Shown piece after piece: positions 21,245 through 30,999 of a stretch of 64,000 nt of DNA. The notes under the pieces are model-generated. The model made no database searches. It was given only the letters and a program-made list of their open reading frames with translations, and was not told the origin of the DNA. Each line of letters opens with the position of its first letter. The first letter of the stretch is position 1. A program made the translations under genes and the position numbers. Source of the stretch: Diphasiastrum complanatum (lineage: Eukaryota; Streptophyta; Lycopodiopsida; Lycopodiales; Lycopodiaceae); contig CM055106.1 in assembly GCA_029204225.1 (NCBI GenBank), positions 43,991,003 through 44,055,002 on the forward strand, read 5' to 3'.

Positions 21245-22205
21245 TTGGAAGAAATTAATAATGAAATCGACTCATTTTTTGAAGAAATGCAAGATGTTTG
21301 TAATCCACGATAGGATGTTAATCCAGCTCTAATCGAAGTAAGAGAAGATGATTTGATTGACATTGAGGATGATTTTGATGACGTAGCGAAACATATTTTG
21401 TAAAGCTAATCAAAACATTTTGGATGGTGAAGATTTGAGCACTTATAAAGTATTGTATTTTAAATAGCCATGTAAATAAAATAATGTAAAAAGGCTCAAA
21501 GCACGACAACTATTAAGGTCAGTGCTTTAAACATAATTTGGTTGTTGTATCACAAACATTAATGTGGTTGTAGCTACAAGAATGGACTTGGCAAGGTAAT
21601 GAATGGGATGCTACTAAGTAAGGCACTAGGCCTAGTGATTGTTTTTCACCTACATCCCATTGAAATATAAAAAATAATAATAGGTAATAGCCAATGTAAC
21701 AAGTGTTGATAACCTAATCGCTCTTCAAAGCACATGGAATTGTGCAAGAGACCATCACATTTGTAGGATTGGAATGACATGGATTTACCCTAATCCTATT
21801 GCGAATGTTAGGATAAAATGCTTGGCCAAGTATAAACACACACAGGTATTGTTTTACTTCTAAATTAAGACACGATTAGACTTTAGAACGTATAATAAAA
21901 AGAGATAGTTGGCGTGCTCTTGGAAAGCATGGATATGCTCAAGGGTTACAAAAACTGTACATCACCTGTGCTCTATACAATAGGTACAGGTATCAGTATG
22001 GCATGGATTTGCCCCTATGCTTGCGTACTAATCTATGCTATTCCTTGGTTGTGAGTTGCCTTCTATTTAGCACAGCTAGTTTTCAGTACATAATTAATAA
22101 ACTCACATAAGACAACATCAATTTATTGCATGCACAAATTCATACTTATTTTAAGTATCTAATTAATGCTTATGCTAGAGACATGGCTTAGTTTCTGGTG
22201 AGAAG
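21245..22205. repeat. Inner right arm of palindrome (arm repeat copy 2)
   Basis: Inverted match to 19676-20876. On the plus strand 21246-21403 reads EEINNEIDSFFEEMQD...NPR, one stop, then EVREDDLIDIEDDFDDVAKH and a terminal stop. This is the least broken of the three copies of this acidic tail. About 160 bp (corresponding to the 20640-20800 region) and ~85 bp (corresponding to the 20240-20330 region) are deleted relative to the left arm. Confidence 0.7.
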
Positions 22206-22588
22206 TTAAAATTCCACCTTTTAGGAAAGGCTTAATAACACTATGGGCCACCTTATGAGATGGATTGGACCTAGGGCCAGAAACTATCCCTACAACAACA
22301 AGGGCGGCCTCAGTCACGCGCACCTTGTGCACTGCACCTTGGTACTTACCATAAAACTTCGCCTTGGCCTCATCCCAAGTGTCATTAGCCATACTTATAG
22401 ACTCCATATTGATTTGTTTTTAGGATACAGTGGTGAATGCATGCCCATCGCCTTGAGCAAGGGTCAACAAGGGTTAACCATTCCACCACTAATTCAGTGC
22501 TAGCTAAAGCCATGATGCTCGTCTCAGTGGGAACATCAAACTTGCATTTGGGTGATGCAGAGGTATCAATTTTAGTAGAGGAAGACAT
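22159..22588 (-). pseudogene. Unidentified ORF duplicated in both palindrome arms (right copy)
   Basis: Starts at the ATG at 22588 with MSSSTKIDTSASPKCKFDVP, in frame through the region that is broken in the left copy. It then shifts frame after HHCILK (~22410). The following frame (22407-22159) reads MESISMANDTWDEAKAKFYG, SGPRS, and a further SNPSHKVAHSVIKPFLKGG not present in the left arm. No family recognised. The frameshift makes it a pseudogene, but it indicates the protein was longer than the left arm shows. Confidence 0.5.
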
Positions 22589-23216
22589 GATTGTAGTAAA
22601 AGTGACTACAAGCGTTAGCTTAGCGAGGGTTCACAATTACTATTTTGGATTTTTAAAAAAACTCACTTAAATGTTTGTTTTTGACAAATCTGAAAAACTA
22701 ACTTTCGCTCGTATGACTGGAGATAAATTTGACAAAAATAGATATATGGTAGGTCAGGTGACGGTTCTTTTGGCAAATTGAAAACAAAATTAAGCTTGTT
22801 GGCGAGGGTTAAAATGAATATTTTGAAAGAAACAATCTTTATTGCAAAAATTCTAATGGAATTAACCCTTGCCAAACTCATTGATAAAAAAACCATTATA
22901 TTCGGAATGCTCAATAGGACTGGCGAAGGTTGGAAGAGAGGTGCTGATATTTTTGTTGAAAACTTAAGAGTTTTTTATCAAAAAATTATCAAAAGCTGAA
23001 AAAAATAACCCTTGCCTAACTCACTGATTACCAAAAATAATATAGAAAAATTATTAATCACACTGGTGAAGTTTTAGGGGAAAGTTTTCCTCTAAGATCT
23101 GGTATTCTCGCAAAAACAATAAACTTTGCATACCAAAGGTTATCATAAACTTAGAGAATGTTCACTTGGCCTTCTATTTTTAGAATTAATGTTTGCCAAC
23201 ATGGTTGTGTGTAGAT

Positions 23217-23840
23217 TGTGAAAGATTCAACTAGTTTGATCATATTTGCTATATTTGCATATTCGACAAATTGAGGCCAACTTTGTTTTAGACTTAAAGT
23301 TTGACTTTTCAAAGTTCATTAGTCTAAATTTCATTTGAATAAACACTTTTTGAAAGTGTGGTAAAGTTCGAAGTCGAGTTTGAGTAGATTCAAATTTGAA
23401 TGTTGGGTACTTTGAATCTAGACCGAAAAATAGTAGGGTTAGCATTTTGGTGGGAAAGTGAAGTGGCCAAATAGGGTTTGGACCTGTTATAAAAGGATGT
23501 AACTCATGGAGAGACATATCTTCTCTCTTCTCTATCTCATTTCATGCCTATACATGGTTCTCTTGGATTCTAATATCCATTGGTGCACTATACTTGTGAT
23601 TGCATGCAATTCTATATGTAGAATGATCTATATTTGCTATTTTTGGATCCACGTGTGTGAAATACAATAGCTTGCTAGTTTTGTATGTATAGCAACAGTG
23701 CTTTATCTTTTAATTTATGTTTAATCAAGTTTTATTAGAGTTTTCATCTCATTTTGTGTGTAGATGCTAATTTTTCTACATTGGTGAGATTGGTAGAGTA
23801 GCTTCTTTTTTAACCCATCAATGACCTGAAATCCTTCACA
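23217..23840 (+). repeat. 5' LTR of copia A2 (624 bp)
   Basis: Starts TGTGAAAGATT and ends AATCCTTCACA, giving near-perfect 11-bp inverted ends, and is followed at once by a primer site. A TATAAAA box at 23488-23494 is a plausible LTR promoter. It is the mirror partner of LTR A1 at 15301-15949. Confidence 0.9.
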
Positions 23841-23852
23841 TGGTATCAGAGC
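23841..23852 (+). other. Primer binding site, copia A2
   Basis: TGGTATCAGAGC directly after the LTR end. A leader of ~510 bases precedes gag. Confidence 0.92.
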
Positions 23853-24363
23853 TTATGTTTTAGGTTATGAAGGAGGAAATCATATCTATGAATGATTTGG
23901 TGAAGATATGAAGGCTAGATCATGCTAGAGAGGATTCTACACCAAAATCAAGTGTTTTGCTTTTGTAGATTGGATCTTTTGTAGATCAAAACCCTATATA
24001 GGTCTATAAACTTGATCAATTCTAATTTTTGAATTCACATACTGGAGTAGATTTGGAATAGTGATTTTTTTTTTATTTTGTCAAAACCCTATTTTTGATT
24101 GGATCTCTAGATAGTGAGGTTGTTGGACCTCATTTGAGTGTGTTTCAATCTTAGGAAGTGGCAAAAGTCATTAGATTCAGAATAGATCATAGGTTGATCA
24201 AGATTCCATGATTCTATGTGTTGATTGCTTGGTGTAAGTGCTATAAGAGAATTTTTGAGATAGTTTCAAATCTTTGTGATTTATTTTGAAAACATTTGTT
24301 GCTGTTCAAAGGAGTGCTTTGTGCATTGAAACATGTTTAAAAAGAAGATCAGGTCATTGTTAC

Positions 24364-25741
24364 ATGGCAGCCTCAAGTGGATTCATATTGGAAGCCAATG
24401 ACAGGCTTACATCAAGTAACTATTCATTGTGGAAAGTGAGGATGGAATCACTTCTTGAGATGAATGATGTTTTGGATATTGTTGTAGGTTTGGAAGAGAG
24501 ACCAACAACACAACAAGATCAAATGAGGTATGATAAGAGGTCCGAAAGGGCTCTACACATTATCAAGATGAATGTTACCAATGAGCTTCTCAAGGAAGTT
24601 GGTAAGTGTACTTAATCTAAGAATGCTTGGGATTCATTGAAGAAGCTTTATGAATCCAAGTCTACTACTAGAGTGTTTACTCTAAGAAGACAAATCTTTT
24701 CTTGTTTTCAAAAAAATTAAGAAAGTCCAAGTACTTCTATTTTGACAATGAAAGCATTGAATCATGAGTTGGCTTGCATTGATGAGAGCATTAAGGAAGA
24801 AGAGCTTGTTCAAGTGATTTTTAATGGATTGTTGGATGCTCATGGTAACATTGTTCAAAGTATTGCTATTCAAAAGACTTTGCCAAGTTTGATGGACCTT
24901 CAAGAGATCTTGATCAATGAAGAATATAGGCTTCAAGCAAGAGGTGGATCTACATCATGTGAAGTTTTTAGCACGTGTGAACATCACCACACACCTTATA
25001 GGATCTTACTGAGGTGTTGTGATCGCACAAGATTGATCAAAGAACAATATGCTTGAAATCTAAGGCAAGAGCACAATGGCATACATCTGATGAAAAAATC
25101 TAACTCTTCACTATGAGCTATGAATGTCAGAAATAATTCTAAGTGTTCAGTATTGGAAAAAAAAAGGCTGCTCTCGGGTAGAGAGAGAACGAATCCAAAA
25201 CACCAAAATCTCAATATTCACAATATGGCAAAACATACCCAGCTTTCCCTACATGAGAGACTAGAATTCCTACAGTGGAGTTGCATGGAAAGTCCACTTA
25301 ACTAAACTAATTCACCTATCAGAGATTTACATGTGTAACTGCATGCATGTATGTTGCATGTACTGCATGTCAACTCATAAAACTGCCTAGACATGTGTAG
25401 ATCACTGAAACTACTTTGCATGTTGCATGCATTGATTGCATGTGGCTTGCATGCATACAGTATAATGTTGCATGTTATCTAAACTACTGCATGTCATCAA
25501 AATAGAACCTATCTACATCAAATCTGAGCTACACTAGAAGGATATGTGCTCAAATCACACTTCTTTTATGTACAACATGAAATTTAGTGGAAATCACCAT
25601 GGACATGGCCCCAAACTCAAGATAGGAAGATAATATTTTAAAAATATTCACACATCGACACTTCAAGAGAAGGCTATGCTCACAAAGGGAAAATTCAAGG
25701 GCAAAAGCAAAAATAAGTGGTCTAAAGGACAAGATCAAGAT
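24364..25741 (+). pseudogene. Ty1/copia family A gag, copy A2, interrupted by a solo LTR
   Basis: Gag begins at the ATG at 24364 (NDRLTSSNYSLWKVRMESLL follows) and is closely related to A1. A TAA at 24613-24615 replaces a codon open in A1, and a second stop lies near 24720. At 24957 the reading is interrupted by a 695-bp solo LTR. Gag sequence resumes at 25653 and ends at ~25741, where it joins the 3' portion of LTR B by deletion, so the zinc knuckle is lost. A frame continuous upstream to 24286 is shared with copy A3 but has a stop in A1, so it is probably leader. Confidence 0.85.
24958..25652. mobile_element. Solo LTR (695 bp) with target duplication
   Basis: Starts TGTGAAG and ends ATTCACA, with TGTGAA/TTCACA inverted ends. 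It is flanked by CATCA (24953-24957) and CATCG (25653-25657). The uninterrupted gag A1 has a single CATCG at this point, proving an insertion with a 5-bp target duplication. Its interior has no ORF and includes a cluster of TGCATG words at 25336-25492. It is absent from the left palindrome arm. Confidence 0.8.
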
Positions 25742-26088
25742 GATCATTAGCATAAGCTTTCATCCTCCTAATCCACAAAAACACACGAGAGTAAAATAGA
25801 AGCTAAAAACATTCTTGAGAGATCACTATGATCTACTAGTTAGTCTACTTCCATTGTTTTCCTCTCTTGAGAAGCTAAGCCCCAAGAGGAGAAGGTTTAG
25901 AGCTCAAAGAGTCTAAAATCCCAAGAAAAGCCAAGATCCAAGAAGAGGATCTTCACATATCAAAACCTTAAAAAGAGTCAAGGAGAGTGTCAAGCACCCT
26001 ATTTCCAAACTGAGCCATTCCACCATCAGATCATATGCCAAGATTGACACCCTTGGTAGGCTTAGTTCCCATTTAGATCTGTAGTTTA
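25742..26088 (+). repeat. LTR of family B, copy 2 (3' part only)
   Basis: Matches the 3' third of LTR B3 (from ~61128) and, inverted, 12865-13215. It joins gag A2 directly, so the first ~680 bp of the LTR were deleted in this arm. The outer edge of the palindrome is here. Confidence 0.8.
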
Positions 26089-26587
26089 AAAGGAACCATT
26101 GATGCGGGCCAGGATGAAGACGAGCAATTTGTTTGGTGCGGGCCATGTGATGTCCTAGTATCGGATCAGCGCACATGTGTACAGAATAACAGTGAGGCAG
26201 TATAGGAGGCGTGCGCCGAACTGATAACCCAAGTATGAAAGTTGGCAGTCGATAGCGGATCAATGTGCAGGTGAGTATAGGCCATTGTTCGTTGTGTTAA
26301 ATTTTTGTATCGAATCCGAGACTTCATACTTCTCCCATGTTGATCTTTGTTTTTTAGACGATCACACACTTTGAAATCTTTGTAGATTAGAAGTGGCTAC
26401 CTCAACGCCAAAGGGAGAATCTAGAATATCCTCTCTGAAAATTAGAATATATCATTTAGTTCTCATTTAGTACCAGAGGCCATTCGCAAGCCCAGTATCG
26501 GATCAGCGCGTGCGTAGAAAGTCAATAGCTACAGAATGTAGGTTGGGCGCGTCGAACCGATATCAGAAAGAAAAGTCGAGAATTAGG
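26089..26587. other. No recognisable gene
   Basis: Contains two loosely similar stretches with the phrase AGTATCGGATCAGCGC (near 26156 and 26492), about 335 bases apart. This may be a degraded direct repeat. Nothing else recognised. Confidence 0.4.
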
Positions 26588-28190
26588 CGATGCTGATCTA
26601 TGTGGAAAAATGCAAACTATGGCATTGGGAGGATCTTTTTATTTCATGTTGATCATCGATGATTTTAGTAGAAAGATGTTAGTGTATTTTCTTCGTGATA
26701 AGTCTGACGCTTTTGGAAATTTCAAGACGTGGCACAAACTTGTTGAGAATGAGAAAGGTTCGAAACTGAAAAAGTTTCGCACGCATCATGGAGGAGAGTT
26801 TTGTTCAAATGCTTTTAATGACTATTGTAAAGAGCATGGCATTAAGTTCCAACTCACTGCTGCGCATACGCCTCAGCAAAACGACATCATTGAATACAGA
26901 AACAGAATTGTTATGGAGATGGCTCGTTGTATGCTGAAAGCGAAGGAGTTGCCTAATTTATTTTGGGCTGAAGCAGTCAAAACAGCAGTCTACATTTTGA
27001 ACAAAACCTACACAAAGGCAATCATCGGTAAGACACCTTATGAGGCCTATTGTGGTAACAAACCTTCAATTGCTCATTTTTTATTCTTTGGATCAGATTG
27101 TTATGCACATGTACCAGATTCTGATTGCAAGAAGTTAGATTCCAAAAGCAAAGTATGTATTTTCTTGGGTTATAGTGATAAATCGAAGGCATACAAAACT
27201 TGTGACAAAGAGATGAAGAAAATACTTATTAGTCGAGATGTTGTTTTTGATGAAGAACCACATTCAGTGGCAGGAGATAGCCAGGCCACTTTATCATCAA
27301 ACGAAAAAATGACTCATCAGGTGCCTTAACCAATGGCTAGTATTCGTGTGAAGGAAGAGGATACCTCAAAGATTGAGGAGGAGAAAACAAATAACAAGTC
27401 TGTCATAGCACCACAAAGAAAGCAACCTCCATTGTGGGCGAGACGGCTCTTTGACGAAAGGAATTACATTCCTACAATACCTTAATCACCAGTAGATGGG
27501 CCCCGAACATCAAAGAGAATAGAGGAGCGATTGAGGGCATCAGGACATGTATTGAACTTGGCACTAATGGATGAAATTATGAAAATACATGAGTCAACAA
27601 ATGTGGTTGAGGCTATGGCTAGTCCAGAATGGAAGGAGTCCATGCAAGCTGAGTATGATAGCATTATCAAAAATCCGGCTTGGGAGCCTGTGGACCGGCC
27701 TCATAACAAGAAAATCGTTGGCAGCAAGTGGATTTGGAGAGTCAAGTACAAATCTGATGGCACTCTTAAGAAGTATAAATCCAGGCTTGTTGCGCAAGGA
27801 TTTTCACAAGTTGAAGGCTTTGATTTTCAGGAAACATTTGCTCCCACAGCTAGAATGACTACTATTCATACTATCATTGCTTTAGCTACTACCAGGGGAT
27901 GGACGATTATTCAGATGGATGTGAAATCAACATATCTGAATGAATACCTTGAAGAGGAGATTTATATGTTCTAGCCACCAAGATTTGAAGTAACAGGTTC
28001 AGAAAACAAGGTTTGTAGACTGAAGAAGGCTTTGTATGGGCTAAAGCAAGGAGCGAGAGTTTGGTATAAGCAAATAGATGGTTTCTTTTTGTCAAATAAA
28101 TTTTCTAGATGTGCTTCTGATGCAAACTTATATTTCTATAAGGATGATGACAATTATGTGCACCACTACTGTGAACCATTCATGGACACA
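26588..28190 (+). pseudogene. Ty1/copia pol relic D (integrase to RT)
   Basis: Begins inside the integrase core (GGSFYFMLIIDDFSRK, ~26620). The second catalytic Asp block reads RTHHGGEF where RTDxGGEF is expected, so that Asp is replaced by His. The third block, PQQNDIIEYRNR, keeps Glu. KTPYEAYCGNKPS and the linker follow, with stops at ~27327 and ~27483. The RT N-terminus (SKWIWRVKYKSDGTLKKYK, ~27720) and QETFAPTARMTTI are clear. A TAG at 27973 follows EEEIYMF, then LKKALYGLKQGARVWYKQ continues. Similarity fades by ~28150 before any YVDD, where relic E begins on the other strand. Gag, protease and LTRs are absent. Confidence 0.92.
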
Positions 28191-29820
28191 GGATCGTGAC
28201 TTGATCATTGTATTCACAACAACTTAATTCAGATTCTCTATTTTCTTATGTGTATTCCACTACGAATGTTTTCTGATAATTTTCTTTCTCAATTCACACC
28301 ACAGAATGTCTAATTTCGAAGGAAGCATGGTTGTCTCAAATGCCTAATTGTTTTTCGCTCCCTTCATGGTTGTCTTTGAAACCTACCGGACATTCTTCCA
28401 TTCGATCTAAGTCAATGTTGATGTTGTAGTTTGGTAAAGATCTGGTTAAAGTTCTCTATGTTGGACTTGTGTTTCTTATTTTTCACTTGATTTCTTTGAG
28501 AGCCCACCAACAGGGAGTTGTGACATATTCGGACTCTGTAGAAGACAAAGAAATCATCTCTACTTTCGACTATTCCATGAAATGGATCCTCCTGCTAGAA
28601 AGCAAAGATAGCTAGACGTGGATTTTCGTGTGTCCACATTACCGGTCCAATCAAAGTCATAATACGAAAGTAATGTTAGAGCATCCTCTGAGTTTTCATT
28701 ATAACATAGAGCATAGTGCTTAGACACTTGAATGTATCTTAATACTCTTAGTAGAGATCTCTAGTGAGGTAGGCCATAGGCAAGATCGGGTCATTTGCAG
28801 ACCATGGCATACATGATTGATCCAACTATCAAGTGACATCTTCTTCTTCTCTGCTTCAGTCGTCAAGCACATGTCCTTTGATAGTGTGAATCTTAGCGAG
28901 TCTATTGACTTGCAGTTTTTCATCCGATACCTGTAGAGTACACTGGTTAGACACCTTTCTTGGATTATCGTGATACTTATGTTTACTCTTTCTCTGGTTA
29001 TCTCGATCCCAAGAAGGTAATGTATTGGGCTTGAATCAGTCATTTTGAATTCTTTCGACAATAGCGACTTTGTCTCATGAGGTAACTGATTTCAATTGCT
29101 GATGATCAAAGAGTCATTAACATATAGAGCTATTATGACATAGCTTGAGCCTCTGTGTATGAGATAAACATTAGAGTCAACAGACCTAGAAACGAAGTCA
29201 TGCTGCAACAAGAATCGATTGATTATATCGAACCAGGCCCTTGGAGCTTGCTTTAGCCCGTAGAAAGCTTTCCGCAACTTACACACTTTGTGTTCTTGGC
29301 CTTGAAGGATGTAACCTTTGGGTTGATAGATGTAAATAACTTCTTGTATGTATCCATTCAGAAAAGTAGTTTGAACATCGATCTGGTGAATTTCCAGATC
29401 TTCGGTAGCTGCGATAGCAAGTAAAGACCAAATTGATTGAAGTCTCACAACTGGATGGAAAGTCTCTATGTAGTCAATTCCATAGGTTTGTTCATATCCT
29501 TTAGTCGAGCTTTCCATTTGGCTGTTGAACCATGTGGATTGAGCTTCAACTTGAAGATCCACTTGGTGTCAATAATCTTTGCATCAAGAGGAGCTTCAAC
29601 AAGACACCAGGTCTTGTTCTTCATCAGTACATTATACTCAACATGCATGACAGTATGCCAGTTGTCTGCATTCGAACTCGACATTGCTTCGACTACTGAG
29701 GTAGGTCCATCGTAACTGATGAATGCCTAAGGGACGTAACGATCAGGCTCTTGTCGATGTGGGGCAGGTCTTCGAACAAAAGTCAGTTCCTGAGATGATG
29801 ATTCTCGATGTAGACCCTAA
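28190..29820 (-). pseudogene. Ty1/copia pol relic E (RT to RNase H)
   Basis: Read on the minus strand it starts in the integrase-RT linker (~29820). It continues through NKTWCLVEAP, TKWIFKLKLNPHGS, YIETFHPVVRLQSIWSLLAI, IHQIDVQTTFLNGY and FYGLKQAPRAWF, with several frame changes. The active-site motif is YVND instead of YVDD, so one catalytic Asp is replaced. The C-terminal RT (KEFKMTDSSPIHYLLGIEI, 29061) and the RNase H region near 28490-28680 (WTGNVDTRKSTS, GGSISWNS) are recognisable, with stops. The end of RNase H (a DQV motif at ~28200) abuts relic D tail to tail. No LTRs are seen. Confidence 0.9.
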
Positions 29821-30999
29821 TGCTATGCAAGATGTTATTGCATTGTAGAGATATGTGTTAGAGAATATGAACACCAAGATTTCCTAGACACAGATTACCT
29901 CCTTCTCGAGAGATGCTCTAGAGAAGACCTTGAAGCTGAGACATTGTTTCCTCACTATTTCCTCTTCAATACTTCCATCATCATCTATCCATTGCGATAT
30001 GATATCTACTACATAGCTCCACATAGTTGTTGTACAACTCTATTTAGACTGTACTCCATATTATCATCTTCCAAATATATCATTTATGAGAGTAAAGTAA
30101 GAATCTTATTAGTTTTCTACTTTAGTCTTTTGATCCAGTAGTTGCTTTGTTTTTTGAGACATTTATATGCTCCTTTTATTGATATATCATACTTGAGGTG
30201 TACTTACTTGGCCTTATGTGCCTTTTAGCATTAAAAGACATTATAAAAGTCTCTCTTTCTTTCTTTCTCACATACGTTGTTGCTTCTAACCTATCTCCAC
30301 CTAAAGCTTAGTCCAAGTATCATCTTCAAAACCAAAGCTTCATTGCACCAGAATCTTGATCAAAGAAAATCTGACACCCTGATAACAAACGAAGTACAAG
30401 AAGGTCAAACAATGGAGACCACAAGGTAAATCGATAGCAATGAGAGGAGGCAAGGCCTTTTGGAAGGGATTCCAGGATAAAGTATAGTAAGGCATAGCCT
30501 ATGAAACAATAGATTTGCAAAGAATTTAAGCATTAGTTAGTTGTTTGAAACATAGGAACATGGAAGTTCTAAGTTGTAATTGAAGGGGTATCATCACTAT
30601 AATAAAGAAGGTAATAAAAGCAGAGATTGTGGGATGGCTTCCCATGATCATGACTCACCTAAAAGGCAATTAAATTGTGAAAAAAAAATTCAAGAAAAAA
30701 ATAACTGAGTGATACAATACCTCTTAAAAGTATAGGAACTATAGCTGCAACTCTTGATGCCCATTGACGTGAAATGTCTAGATTCCACTACGACAATAAT
30801 GCAGACAAGCTTGCAGCTATAATTCTTCTATTTGTGAAGTTTCTCCAATTTTTGGTATGCAAATAACCATGATTCCTCCCATACAGCGAGGAACAATTGA
30901 AGGACCCTAACTTGGAACCATTGAAGGACATCAATAGCATTATAGAACGTTATTATGCACGTGGATACATGCCTGCTAGGATCCAATGTCACCATCATT
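29821..30999. other. No recognisable gene
   Basis: A/T-rich sequence with a short (CTTT)n run near 30250-30268. No gene or element recognised. Confidence 0.5.

Larger units (their letters stand above)
12855..26088. repeat. Giant imperfect palindrome (inverted duplication)
   Basis: The left arm runs from ~20876 outward to 12855, and the right arm from ~21245 outward to 26088. Collinear inverted matches are: 20821-20876 with 21245-21300 (56 bases identical); ~19675-20600 with ~21310-22205; 16574-16894 with 22271-22588; 15301-15949 (LTR A1) with 23217-23840 (LTR A2); gag A1 with gag A2; and 12855-13215 with 25742-26088. The arms differ by a 2.78-kb segment only in the left (16895-19675), a solo LTR only in the right (24958-25652), loss of most of LTR B from the right, and deletions of ~85 and ~160 bp in the inner right arm. 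The spacer is ~365 bp. Confidence 0.88.
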
